A stretch of 64,000 bases of DNA from Teretinema sp942493045 (GTDB lineage Bacteria > Spirochaetota > Spirochaetia > Treponematales > Treponemataceae), in the NCBI GenBank assembly GCA_942493045.1, contig OW818665.1, positions 62,001 to 126,000 of the forward strand, read 5' to 3'. Positions 8,001 to 16,349 of the stretch are shown here, in pieces (position 1 is the first letter of the stretch; each line of letters opens with the position of its first letter). The notes under the pieces were generated by a model. That model saw nothing but the letters and a program-made list of their open reading frames with translations. It was not told where the DNA came from and made no database searches. Both the position numbers and the translations under genes were made by a program.

Positions 8001-8786
8001 ATGATTGGTTTTTTTATCAAGAAAGCGTTTTATGACGGCTGGGACAATCTGGTGCAGATTATGGTCTGCAATGTGATACTGATGCTGTTCGGTTTTAGCG
8101 GCCTGTATCTGGCCTCGGCCCTGCTGCCGGCCCTGCTGCCGGCGCTGGCGGTTTTTCTGTTAACCTGTGCCCTGCTCGGCGCCCTGCTTTCGGCGGCCTC
8201 GGTGCTTTTTTCCCGGGTGGCCCGCTACGATTCCTTCGCCTTCGCGGATATCGTTCCGGCCCTGCGCAGTCATGGTCCGCACGGCGCGCTCTTCGGCCTG
8301 CTGATAGCGGCGCTGGTGTGCGTTTTCGCCGTTGCCTTCCCTTATTATCTTTCAATTTCCAGTTTGTTTGGCTTTGTATCCGCGGCCATGCTGTTCTGGT
8401 TCGCCATTGCCCTGCTGCTCTCCCTGCAATGGTTTTTTCCCATCCGCAGCCAGCTGGACAGAGGCTTCCTTAAAAGCCTTAAGAAGTGCTTTATCATCTT
8501 TTTAGACAATCCCGGTTTTTCTTTTTTCTTTTTTCTGTATTCACTCGTTCTGCTGGGCCTTTCCCTGGTACTGGTTTTTCTGCTGCCCGGCTTCGCGGGA
8601 ATTCAACTGGCCGCCAATGAGGCCCTGCGTCTGCGACTCTACAAGTATGATTGGCTGGAAAAGCACCCTGAGCTGGATCCGGTCAAGGCCCGCCGCGCTA
8701 TTCCCTGGGATGAACTGCTGGCCGAAGACTTCGAAACCACCGGCAACCGTACCCTGAAGAGTTTTTTGTTTCCCTGGAAAGACTGA
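8001..8786 (+). CDS. Multi-pass membrane protein of unknown function
   Basis: The 261-residue protein has about six hydrophobic segments and a soluble C-terminal tail of about 50 residues (KHPELDPVKARRAIPWDELLAEDF). The arrangement loosely resembles DUF624/YesL-type proteins, but I do not recognise it with confidence. The start chosen is the ATG at 8001 (MIGFFIKKAFYDGW). It lies 11 nt after a TATGCT hexamer (7984-7989) with no Shine-Dalgarno sequence. An upstream in-frame GTG-type start at 7950 would precede the putative -10. Confidence 0.75.
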   Translation: MIGFFIKKAFYDGWDNLVQIMVCNVILMLFGFSGLYLASALLPALLPALAVFLLTCALLGALLSAASVLFSRVARYDSFAFADIVPALRSHGPHGALFGLLIAALVCVFAVAFPYYLSISSLFGFVSAAMLFWFAIALLLSLQWFFPIRSQLDRGFLKSLKKCFIIFLDNPGFSFFFFLYSLVLLGLSLVLVFLLPGFAGIQLAANEALRLRLYKYDWLEKHPELDPVKARRAIPWDELLAEDFETTGNRTLKSFLFPWKD

Positions 8787-8805
8787 TCCCGGAGCGCCTT
8801 TTTCA

Positions 8806-8834
8806 TTGACCGGATGTTCATAATAGCGTACTAT
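8806..8834 (+). promoter_or_regulatory. promoter of the NMO/FabK-like and fabF operon
   Basis: TTGACC (8806-8811), 17 bp, then TACTAT (8829-8834). The predicted transcription start near 8841 falls inside the palindrome at 8837-8863. Confidence 0.65.
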
Positions 8835-8836
8835 TG

Positions 8837-8863
8837 TGTGACAATATGACAAATATTGTCACA
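8837..8863. promoter_or_regulatory. 27-bp perfect inverted repeat, putative repressor operator
   Basis: The arms TGTGACAATAT (8837-8847) and its exact complement (8853-8863) flank GACAA. A further overlapping half-site, TATTGT, at 8832-8837 region pairs with the left ACAATA across GTG. The repeat sits just downstream of the -10 and over the expected start site, a position that favours repression. It precedes fatty-acid synthesis-like genes, so a lipid-responsive TetR- or MarR-type regulator is a reasonable guess. No such regulator is encoded nearby. Confidence 0.75.
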
Positions 8864-8874
8864 TAGGAGAGTGC

Positions 8875-10326
8875 ATGAATCATCCCTCAATTATCCAAGG
8901 CGGTATGGGCGCCGGTGTTTCTGACTGGAGACTGGCCCGTTCCGTGTCAGTCCAGGGCGCTCTTGGAGTAGTGTCCGGAACGGCTCTGGATTCCATTCTG
9001 GTGCGCCGGCTGCAGCAGGGCGACACCGACGGCGATATGCGCCGGGCCTTGGCGGCTTTTCCCGACCAAACTGTGGCCGAAAAAATTGTAAAATCCTGGT
9101 TCCATCCTGAAGGCACCGCTGACAGTCATATTTTTTCAAATTTAAGTCAGCGCCGCCTCGATAATGACGCCGAAACAACCAAGATGCTGGATCAGCTGAC
9201 GGTGGCCGCTAATTTCGTTGAAATCTGGCTGGCAAAAGAAGGCCATGCCGGCGTTGTCGGTATCAATTTCCTGGAGAAAATCCAGCTGCCCAATCCGGCT
9301 TCAATTTACGGGGCCATGCTGGCCGGTGTCGACTATATATTGATGGGCGCCGGCATCCCGTTAGAAATTCCCGGCTTAATCGACAAATACGCCCGCGGTG
9401 AGGGCGGTTCCATCCATCTGAATGTGGTGGGCGCCGAAAAAGATGAAGTAACGCTGTATGGTTTCGATCCGGCCAGCGTACTCGCCGAGCCGCCGGCCGC
9501 TCTCAAACGCCCGTTTTTCCTGTCCATCGTATCATCCTATATCCTGGCTGCGACCATGTTGACTCGCGCCAGCGGCAAGGTAGACGGTATTGTGGTGGAA
9601 AACCACACCGCCGGCGGTCACAACGCTCCGCCCCGCGGAGTCCTCGAGCTTGACAGTCTGGGTGAACCGATGTACGGCCCCAAGGATACCGTCGATTATG
9701 CCAAAATGGTGGGCTTGAAAGTACCGTTCTGGCTGGGGGGCTCCTACAGCAAGGAAGATTCACTCGCTGAAACCCTTAAAGAAGGCGCTCATGGTATCCA
9801 GGTGGGCACGCTTTTCGCTTTCTGCCGGGAATCCGGCTTGCTGCCCGCACTGAAGCGTCGTTTTCTGGAAGCTGTCCGCGCCGGTACCGCCCGTGTATTC
9901 ACCCATCCCGCGGCTTCTCCGACCGGCTATCCGTTCAAGATGGCTGTCCTGGATGAAACGCTGTCCGAACCCCTGCTGCACGACAAACGGCAGCGGCTGT
10001 GCAATATGGGCTACCTGCGTGAACTGTTCAAAACCGCGGCCGGTACCGTAGGCTACCGCTGTCCGGCCGAGAATAAAGAAGTGTACCTGAAAAAGGGCGG
10101 AGACCCGGCGCGGGTCGGTCAGGCTCGCTGCCTGTGCAATGCCCTGATGGCCAATATCGGCCTGGGTATGAAATACGCCAGTTCCTATCTGGAAGAACCC
10201 TTTCTGACCGTGGGAACGCATTTGGAATCCTTAAAACAGCTGATACTGAAAACCGGCCTGGATTATACCGCTCAGGATGTAATCCGGTTTCTTGAATCCA
10301 AACAACCGGAAGGAGCGCGCGCATGA
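8875..10326 (+). CDS. FMN-dependent nitronate monooxygenase / FabK-like enoyl reductase family protein
   Basis: The 483-residue TIM-barrel flavoprotein opens with PSIIQGGMGAGVSDWRLA, as in NMO/FabK/PfaD proteins. It carries NHTAGGHNAPPRG, the family's phosphate/flavin-site segment, and GAHGIQVGTLFA. The length is greater than FabK (about 310) and nearer to PfaD-like members. Translational coupling to fabF (ATGA overlap at 10323-10326) and the shared operator point to a role in fatty-acid or polyketide chain synthesis rather than nitronate breakdown, but this is inference. An AGGAG site precedes the ATG. Confidence 0.85.
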   Translation: MNHPSIIQGGMGAGVSDWRLARSVSVQGALGVVSGTALDSILVRRLQQGDTDGDMRRALAAFPDQTVAEKIVKSWFHPEGTADSHIFSNLSQRRLDNDAETTKMLDQLTVAANFVEIWLAKEGHAGVVGINFLEKIQLPNPASIYGAMLAGVDYILMGAGIPLEIPGLIDKYARGEGGSIHLNVVGAEKDEVTLYGFDPASVLAEPPAALKRPFFLSIVSSYILAATMLTRASGKVDGIVVENHTAGGHNAPPRGVLELDSLGEPMYGPKDTVDYAKMVGLKVPFWLGGSYSKEDSLAETLKEGAHGIQVGTLFAFCRESGLLPALKRRFLEAVRAGTARVFTHPAASPTGYPFKMAVLDETLSEPLLHDKRQRLCNMGYLRELFKTAAGTVGYRCPAENKEVYLKKGGDPARVGQARCLCNALMANIGLGMKYASSYLEEPFLTVGTHLESLKQLILKTGLDYTAQDVIRFLESKQPEGARA

Positions 10327-11558
10327 GCGGAGAGACCGTCGTAGTCACCGGAATGGGAGTGGTTTCGGCTCTCGGTTCCGATGTCGCAGAATTCTGGAGC
10401 AATTGTAAGGCCGGAAAGTCCGGTGCCGGTATCATAACCGCCTTTGACCCAACCGGTTATCACAGTATGATAGCCTGTCAGGTGAACGGGTTTAACCCGG
10501 AAAGCCGCATGCCCAACAAACAAATCCGCCGCATGGCCCGTTTTTCGCAAATGGCCGTTTACGCCGCCATTGAAGCCGTCGGCCAGGCCGGTCTGGACAT
10601 TCCGTCAATGAATCCGCAGCGTATCGCCTGCCTCGTCGGCGCGGCCGCCGGTGGTTACGATGTGCTGGAAGATCAGTTCACGTCTTTTCTCGGTAAAGGA
10701 CCCCAGCACGGTAACCCCTTCGCGGTGCCCAAGACTATCGCCAATATGGCGGCCTGTACCGTGGCCATTAACCTGGGCATTACCGGTCCGAACCTGGCGG
10801 TGCTGAGCGCCTGCGCCACCGGGGCCCACAATATTGCCCTGGCCAAGATGATGATTCAATCCGGTTATGCCGATGTGGTGGTAGCCGGCGGTACCGAGGC
10901 GGCGATCACCCCCCTGGTAGTTGATTCATACGGTTGCATGGGCGTGCTCTCCACCCGCAACGACTCTCCCGCAACGGCCAGCCGGCCCTTTGACAAGGAC
11001 CGTGACGGTTTTGTAATCGGCGAGGGCGCCGGTATTCTGATTCTGGAAAGCGAGTCGCACGCTAAAAAGCGCGGCGCGGAAATTCTGGCCCGGTTCCTGG
11101 GCTTCGGCATGACCTGCGACGCCCAGAGTATCGCCGTGCCGGATCCGGAAGGCACACAGGCTGCCCAGGCCATGTTGCTGGCGGCCGCCGACGGCGCGAT
11201 ACCTTTGGAAAAAATCGGTTATATCAACGCCCACGGCACTTCCACTCATGCCAATGATCAGGTGGAAACCGTCGCCATTCATAAGGCTTTCGGGCCGTTG
11301 GCCGCGTCGCTTTCTGTCAGCTCCACCAAGTCGATGATCGGCCACACCCTCGGGGCGGCCGGTGCCATCGAAGCCGTGGTTACGGTGATGTCGCTGCGCG
11401 AGGGCGTGATCACCCCGACTATCAATCTGGAAAATCCGGACCCGGCCTGCGATCTGGATTACACGCCGCACCAGGCTCGCTCCCGGCCCATCGAAGCCGC
11501 CCTGTCCAACTCCTTCGGCTTCGGCGGACAGAACTGCTCGCTGCTGTTTGGAAAATAA
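10323..11558 (+). CDS. fabF: 3-oxoacyl-ACP synthase II (KAS II)
   Basis: It catalyses malonyl-ACP condensation in type II fatty-acid synthesis. The Cys-His-His triad is visible: Cys164 in LSACATGAHN, His304 in NAHGTSTHAND, and His341 in SMIGHTLGAAGA. The 411-residue length is standard. Its start overlaps the stop of the upstream flavoprotein gene, so the pair forms one operon controlled by the palindrome near 8850. A GC-rich hairpin follows, but its T-tract faces the opposite strand. Confidence 0.96.
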   Translation: MSGETVVVTGMGVVSALGSDVAEFWSNCKAGKSGAGIITAFDPTGYHSMIACQVNGFNPESRMPNKQIRRMARFSQMAVYAAIEAVGQAGLDIPSMNPQRIACLVGAAAGGYDVLEDQFTSFLGKGPQHGNPFAVPKTIANMAACTVAINLGITGPNLAVLSACATGAHNIALAKMMIQSGYADVVVAGGTEAAITPLVVDSYGCMGVLSTRNDSPATASRPFDKDRDGFVIGEGAGILILESESHAKKRGAEILARFLGFGMTCDAQSIAVPDPEGTQAAQAMLLAAADGAIPLEKIGYINAHGTSTHANDQVETVAIHKAFGPLAASLSVSSTKSMIGHTLGAAGAIEAVVTVMSLREGVITPTINLENPDPACDLDYTPHQARSRPIEAALSNSFGFGGQNCSLLFGK

Positions 11559-11564
11559 AAAAAA

Positions 11565-11597
11565 GGGCGCCCCGAAAATACTTTTTCCGGGGCGCCC
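11565..11597 (-). terminator. intrinsic terminator of the rluA-like gene
   Basis: The arms GGGCGCCCCG (11565-11574) and CGGGGCGCCC (11588-11597) form the stem. On the minus strand the stem is followed by eight T's (the A-run at 11557-11564). On the plus strand no T-tract follows, so it should work poorly for fabF. Confidence 0.8.
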
Positions 11598-11628
11598 GAA
11601 ATCCTTTAGACGATTAAATCCACACTGT

Positions 11629-12663
11629 TTATTTCCCCGGAATAAAGCGGCTGCCTCCGCCGGGCTTTCCGGCGCGGGAGCCCTTGGCGGCCGGGGCCCG
11701 GCCCTTGCCGGGACGTACGCGCGGTGTCAGGCTTTCCGCCGCCGGCATACCGTCTTCGTCCCGCTTCTCGCGCCGTTCGGCGCGGACTTTCGGCTTGTTT
11801 ACCGCGCGGCCGGCTTCTGTACCCTTGCTGTTGCCATTGCCGCCGAGTGCTCCCCTGCGTGCGCCGGTTTCCGGTCCTGATGCTGTCCTTCCGGCAACCT
11901 TCTCTGGTTTGCTGGTAACCGGCTTACCGACCAGCGTGGCGAAAAAGGCCGGCTCGTCGACTTCGAAGCGCTGCAGTTCACCGGTGAAGGGGTGGGTAAA
12001 GGCCAGTACCCGGGCGTGCAGGGCCAGGCGCTCCGGCGCGGGGGAGCGGCTTTTTTCGGTCTCGGAGACGTTGGCGGCGCGGCCGTAAATTTCATCGCCG
12101 GCTACGGGGTGTCCCAGATGCGCCATATGCGCGCGGATCTGGTTTTTCCGGCCGGTTTCAAGCTCACATTCAACCAGGTCATAACGCGCGCCGCGCGTCA
12201 GTACCTTGTAGTGGGTTACGGCCTTTTCGGCTTTTTTGAGATGCTCGCCGTCATCCTTGCGGGGCACGAAGGCTACGTCGTACTTGTTGTAGGCCAGCGG
12301 GGCGTCGATCGTGCCGCTGTCCGGGAGCGGTTTGGCATGGGGCGCGCGCTCGCAGACGCAGCGGTAGGTGCGCTCCGTGACGAGGCGTTGCCAGTCGCCC
12401 ATGATGGCTTCCTTAGCCTCGGCGGAAAGGGCGAACATCATTACTCCGGAAGTGTCCCGGTCCAGGCGGTGCACTACCGCCACGCGCTGCTTTCCGCCGC
12501 GGGCGACCATATCGGTCAGCAGGTCCTGGGCGGTTTTGCCGCTGAAGCCGGGGTAGCCGACGCTCAGCAGGCCGGACGGTTTATACACCACTAGTAACCA
12601 GCGGTCCTCAAAAATAATCTCCAGATTTTTGTATCCGGCCGTTTTCTTTTTTTTAAGCGTCAC
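11629..12663 (-). CDS. RluA-family pseudouridine synthase with a long basic C-terminal tail
   Basis: It isomerises uridine to pseudouridine in rRNA or tRNA. The catalytic motif HRLDRDTSGVM contains the essential Asp. VVYKPSGLLSV precedes it and GRKNQIRAHMAHLGHPVAGD follows, as in RluA/RluC/RluD. There is no S4 domain at the N-terminus. Roughly the last 100 of 344 residues are rich in Lys, Arg, Gly, Ala and Pro (for example KVRAERREKRDEDG). This low-complexity tail is absent from typical members and may bind RNA. The GTG start overlaps the upstream pyrophosphatase stop by 11 nt and has a TGGAG site. Confidence 0.92.
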   Translation of the reverse strand: MTLKKKKTAGYKNLEIIFEDRWLLVVYKPSGLLSVGYPGFSGKTAQDLLTDMVARGGKQRVAVVHRLDRDTSGVMMFALSAEAKEAIMGDWQRLVTERTYRCVCERAPHAKPLPDSGTIDAPLAYNKYDVAFVPRKDDGEHLKKAEKAVTHYKVLTRGARYDLVECELETGRKNQIRAHMAHLGHPVAGDEIYGRAANVSETEKSRSPAPERLALHARVLAFTHPFTGELQRFEVDEPAFFATLVGKPVTSKPEKVAGRTASGPETGARRGALGGNGNSKGTEAGRAVNKPKVRAERREKRDEDGMPAAESLTPRVRPGKGRAPAAKGSRAGKPGGGSRFIPGK

Positions 12664-14323
12664 GATAGGACTCCACTATTTCGGAAAGCAGGGGCATCAG
12701 CTGTTTTTTTCGGGATACCACATCCCGCAAAATAAAGACTGATTCCTCCTGTTTGGGCAGGGTCAGCGATTGCAAAAAGGGCGACTCGGCGGCAATCAGC
12801 AGCAGACTGGACAGGGCGGTAATGTCGGTTACCATCAGGGCGCTGAATAACCGACCTCCCTTATTCCGGACGTTTTCCAGCTCGGAAAGGAATTCATCCT
12901 TGCGGGAGAGGATTTCATGCGGGTCTTCCACCTCGATCTGGCTGACCGAGAAGAGCGCTCCGTCTTCAGTGTATTCCTTCATATCCTGCTGGATCAGTTC
13001 GCGGGCCAGGCGGCCGGAAATGCTGCTGGCGGCGGTCATCAATTCGCGGCCCAAGCTTTCAATTTCCAGGTTGGTGATATTGGAAAGATACTCCGCGGCG
13101 ACGCGGTCTTCGCTCGTGGTTGTGGAAGACTGCAGAATCAGGGTGTCGGAGAGAATTCCGCAGAGCAGGATGCTGGCGATATCGCGCTGAATCGGCAGAT
13201 GCTGTTCCTGATACAGGTTGGTGATGATGGTACTGGTCGCTCCGACCGGTTTGTTGATAAAGGTAATCGGATAGCGGGTCGAAATGTTTCCGAGCCGGTG
13301 GTGATCGATGATTTCCAGAATCTTGTAGTTTTCCAAACCTTCAACGGCCTGGGAGGCCTCGTTGTGGTCGACCATAATCACTTCGGTATTGGGTTCGCGG
13401 TAGAGGTCGCTTTCGGATATCACGCCGATGACCACATTATCATCGTTGACTACCGGCAGAGTTTTCCCGGGGGCGGTGGACAGCAGCGCGCTTACCCGGC
13501 GGATCGTGTCGCTGCCTTTGACCGGGCGGACTTCGTTGTTGGACATGCAGGTAACCGGCATGGAGTAAATGATCAGCAGCGCGGTGGAGGCGGTGTCATA
13601 GGGACTGATCAGCACCGATACGCCCTTTTCCTCGGCCAGGTTGCGCAGTGAGCGGTCGATGACGTTGCCGTTGGTGATGATCATGGCGCGTACGCCGCTT
13701 TCAATGGCCATGCGCTGAATGTCCTGCCGGTTTCCGGTAATCACGATGGTGTTTTCGCTGACATGAGCGTCGAGATGTTCTTTGAAGGTTTTAATCTCGG
13801 AGGCGGCGATGATGATCGGGCTCTTGCGCACTTCCTTTTCATTGAAGACCGTCAGGGCCTGGGTATGCAGTACCGAGGACAGCAGCTCGATACTGGTGGG
13901 GATGACGGTTTTTTGCTGGGGGTTGATCATCTTCAGGACCTTCTGGGCGAAGGAGCTGTAATGCAGCAGTGAATGATAGCGGCCGTTTTCATCAGTCACC
14001 GGCAGGACGCGCAGGGCGTTTTTTTCCAGTACCTCCATGGCCTCGTACAGGGAGATGGCCGTATTAACCGTGCGCACGCCGGGGTTAAAGTAGTAGGCTA
14101 CTTTCGGGATCAGGTCGCTTAAGAATTCGGGGAGCGGAACCTTGAAGCGCGAAAAAATATATTCAGTCTGAGGGGTGGGCTTGCCGGCGCGGGCCGCAAT
14201 ACAGTTGGTGATTCCCTTGGCCTGTTTAAGCGCGGCATAGGCGGCGGCCGAAACCACCGAATCGGTGTCCGGATTGCGGTGTCCGATGACGTAAATCCGC
14301 TTTTCTCCGTTTTGTCTGTCCAT
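12653..14323 (-). CDS. ppaC: Manganese-dependent inorganic pyrophosphatase with CBS/DRTGG insert
   Basis: A family II (DHH) pyrophosphatase, 556 residues. The N-terminal GHRNPDTDS and the later EIIDHHRLGN carry the metal ligands. The C-terminal DHHA2 part includes MVTDITALSSLLLIA. Between these, about residues 60-300 hold two CBS segments separated by a DRTGG-like domain. In known CBS-pyrophosphatases this module binds adenine nucleotides and regulates activity. The ATG at 14323 has an AAGGA site 5-6 nt upstream and is preferred to an in-frame GTG at 14353. It is the first gene of an operon with rluA. Confidence 0.93.
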   Translation of the reverse strand: MDRQNGEKRIYVIGHRNPDTDSVVSAAAYAALKQAKGITNCIAARAGKPTPQTEYIFSRFKVPLPEFLSDLIPKVAYYFNPGVRTVNTAISLYEAMEVLEKNALRVLPVTDENGRYHSLLHYSSFAQKVLKMINPQQKTVIPTSIELLSSVLHTQALTVFNEKEVRKSPIIIAASEIKTFKEHLDAHVSENTIVITGNRQDIQRMAIESGVRAMIITNGNVIDRSLRNLAEEKGVSVLISPYDTASTALLIIYSMPVTCMSNNEVRPVKGSDTIRRVSALLSTAPGKTLPVVNDDNVVIGVISESDLYREPNTEVIMVDHNEASQAVEGLENYKILEIIDHHRLGNISTRYPITFINKPVGATSTIITNLYQEQHLPIQRDIASILLCGILSDTLILQSSTTTSEDRVAAEYLSNITNLEIESLGRELMTAASSISGRLARELIQQDMKEYTEDGALFSVSQIEVEDPHEILSRKDEFLSELENVRNKGGRLFSALMVTDITALSSLLLIAAESPFLQSLTLPKQEESVFILRDVVSRKKQLMPLLSEIVESYRDA

Positions 14324-14361
14324 GGCTTCCTTTTCAAAAACAGCTATTTCCACTAGTATAG

Positions 14362-14378
14362 CTGAAATCGGATTTCAG
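14362..14378. promoter_or_regulatory. palindrome in the divergent ppaC-pth promoter region
   Basis: CTGAAAT, a 3-bp gap, and its exact complement ATTTCAG. On the minus strand it lies immediately upstream of a TATACT hexamer, which is a candidate -10 for the pyrophosphatase gene. A regulator bound here could affect both divergent genes, but its identity is unknown. Confidence 0.45.
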
Positions 14379-14397
14379 GAAAAGAAGCAGGTAAGCG

Positions 14398-14961
14398 ATG
14401 ATTTCAGTTGTGGCTTTTTTGGGCAATCACGGCCGGCAGTACGCGGGAAACCGCCATAACGTAGCCTGGCATTTCGCGGAGCGGGTAACTTTTGCCGGGG
14501 AACTCTCCTGGCAGAAAAAATTCAAGGGGCAGTATGCCCGCCGCGGCGAAGTGCATTTTATCAAGCCGGAAACCTTTATGAACCTTTCCGGCGAGAGTGT
14601 CGGCGAGCTTTGCGCCTTTTTCCGCCTTAAACCGGAAAATGTGCTGGTGGTGCATGACGAGCTGGAACTCCCGCCCGGGGTGGTCAGCCTGAAGTGGTCC
14701 GGCGGCCTCGGCGGACACAACGGCCTGCGTTCCATGAAGTCCGTGTTGGGCACTGCCGATTTTTGGCGTCTGCGCTTTGGCATCGGGCGGCCGGCGCATT
14801 CTGATGTGTCCGGTTGGGTACTGTCTGACTTCAGCGCCGATGAGCGCATTATCTTCAGCCTGGTTTGGCCGCCGGCCGCCGCCCTGCTGGATACGGTTCT
14901 GGCCGACGGTCCGGAAGGCAGTCTCAAAGAATGGGCCAAAAAAAAGATAGCGGGAGACTAA
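14398..14961 (+). CDS. pth: Peptidyl-tRNA hydrolase
   Basis: It releases peptides from prematurely dropped peptidyl-tRNAs. The 187-residue protein has the family landmarks in the expected places: Asn10 in LGNHGRQY, catalytic His20 in NRHNVAWH, KPETFMNLSG, the Asp in VVHDELELPPG, and GGLGGHNGLRS. It is followed after 3 nt by mazG, so the two are probably cotranscribed. Confidence 0.96.
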   Translation: MISVVAFLGNHGRQYAGNRHNVAWHFAERVTFAGELSWQKKFKGQYARRGEVHFIKPETFMNLSGESVGELCAFFRLKPENVLVVHDELELPPGVVSLKWSGGLGGHNGLRSMKSVLGTADFWRLRFGIGRPAHSDVSGWVLSDFSADERIIFSLVWPPAAALLDTVLADGPEGSLKEWAKKKIAGD

Positions 14962-14964
14962 AAT

Positions 14965-15846
14965 ATGAACAACGAAAAAAATACAGCGGAGAGCGCACCG
15001 GGTAAGACTCCGCAGAGCACACCCGAAGCCTTTAAGGGCCTATATGATATTATCGCCCGGCTGCGCGGTCCGGGCGGCTGTCCCTGGGATATTGAGCAGA
15101 CCCCGTTGACCCTGCGGGAAACCCTGATTGAGGAAGCCTACGAAACCGTGGAAGCCCTCAACGACGGGGATGTTGACCATGTCTGCGAGGAGATCGGCGA
15201 TGTTTTTTTGAACGCCACCATGCTGGCTTATATGTATGAGCAGGATGGCGTTTTCAGCGTGGCCGATGCTCTGCGGAAGGTGTCCGAGAAACTGGTGCGC
15301 CGTCATCCCCATGTTTTCGGCGAAACAGCCGGTTTCGCCGGTCCGGACAGCGGCGAGAAAACCGATACCGCCGCCAAGGTGCTGGACCAGTGGGAAAATA
15401 TCAAGGCGAACGTGGAAGGCCGGAAATCAACTTCAGTGCTGGATGCCGTGCCCGGTAATTTCCCGCCCCTGCTGAGAGCTTATAAACTCCAAAAAAAAGC
15501 GGCTAAGGTCGGTTTTGACTGGGATTGCATGGAAGATGTCTGGGGCAAGGTGCACGAGGAATTGGATGAGCTCAAGGAAGCCATCGCCGGCGGCGATACC
15601 TCCAAAATGGAAGGCGAACTCGGCGATCTGATATTCGCCCTGGTGAATATCGGCCGGCATCTGAAAATTGATCCATCCGTAGCCCTGACCCGCACCAATA
15701 CCAAGTTTATCCGGCGCTTCCGGCATGTGGAGGCCGAAATGCTCAAGGCCGGCATCCCGATGGTTCAGGCCAATCTGGTGGAAATGGATCAGTTCTGGGA
15801 TGAAGCCAAGGCCGCCGAACGCGCTGACGAAGGTCGAACGCGCTGA
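14965..15846 (+). CDS. mazG: Nucleoside triphosphate pyrophosphohydrolase MazG
   Basis: It hydrolyses NTPs or dNTPs to monophosphates plus pyrophosphate, a house-cleaning role. There are two MazG modules in 293 residues. The N-terminal one has GGCPWDIEQT followed by EEAYE and EEIGD metal-binding motifs. The C-terminal one has HEELDELKEA and EGELGDLIFALVN. GFDWD lies between them, as in E. coli MazG. The gene follows pth closely. After the stop come two imperfect copies of a 21-bp repeat. Confidence 0.95.
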   Translation: MNNEKNTAESAPGKTPQSTPEAFKGLYDIIARLRGPGGCPWDIEQTPLTLRETLIEEAYETVEALNDGDVDHVCEEIGDVFLNATMLAYMYEQDGVFSVADALRKVSEKLVRRHPHVFGETAGFAGPDSGEKTDTAAKVLDQWENIKANVEGRKSTSVLDAVPGNFPPLLRAYKLQKKAAKVGFDWDCMEDVWGKVHEELDELKEAIAGGDTSKMEGELGDLIFALVNIGRHLKIDPSVALTRTNTKFIRRFRHVEAEMLKAGIPMVQANLVEMDQFWDEAKAAERADEGRTR

Positions 15847-15880
15847 ATACAAGCCGTGCGCCACGGTTGAAAACTAGGGG

Positions 15881-15923
15881 CACCCGGCAGAAAGCTTGGC
15901 GCGCCCGGCAGAAGGCTGGGCGC
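15881..15923. repeat. two imperfect 21-bp tandem repeats after mazG
   Basis: Copies of CRCCCGGCAGAARGCTKGG-type sequence begin at 15881 and 15902. The second copy also forms GCGCCC/GGGCGC arms (15901-15906 and 15918-15923). There is no T-tract, so a terminator role is doubtful. Confidence 0.5.
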
Positions 15924-15931
15924 CGGATTTG

Positions 15932-16327
15932 CTATTCGCCGCTGATTTTAATTAAAAACTTGCGGCTGCGCGGTCCGTCGAATTCGCAAAACCAGATGCC
16001 CTGCCAGGGCCCGAGCAGCAGCCGTCCGTCGTGGATGATCAGCGTCACCGAGGAACCGATGGCGCTGGCTTTGAGGTGGGCGGCGGAGTTGCCTTCGGCG
16101 TGCAGGAACTCTCCGCGGTCCGGAAAGGCTTTTTCCAGACCGCAGAGCATGTCCTGAACCACGTCCGGATCGGCGTTCTCGTTGATGGTAATCCCGGCGG
16201 TAGTGTGCGGGCAGTACACGACACAGAAACCGCTGCCGATCCGGCTCTCGCTGACCGCCCGGGTCACCGCGTCGGTAATGCTGATAAAGTCTTCGGCCGG
16301 CGTTTCCAGATCTATCTCGAATATCAT
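15932..16327 (-). CDS. yjbQ: YjbQ/UPF0047 family protein
   Basis: The 131-residue protein has the signature HTTAGITINENADPDV and the His-containing HAEGNSAAHLKAS segment. Members have weak thiamine-phosphate synthase activity in vitro, but the physiological role is unsettled. The ATG at 16327 follows a GGAG site. The in-frame TTG at 16342 lies upstream of that site and is rejected. The gene is 22 nt downstream of the neopullulanase gene and may share its transcript. Confidence 0.92.
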   Translation of the reverse strand: MIFEIDLETPAEDFISITDAVTRAVSESRIGSGFCVVYCPHTTAGITINENADPDVVQDMLCGLEKAFPDRGEFLHAEGNSAAHLKASAIGSSVTLIIHDGRLLLGPWQGIWFCEFDGPRSRKFLIKISGE

Positions 16328-16349
16328 ACCGGGCTCCTTCAATCGAATA

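Noticed and set aside
11565..11597. Terminator for fabF
   Set aside because: The stem has no T-tract on the plus strand. It suits only the convergent minus-strand gene.
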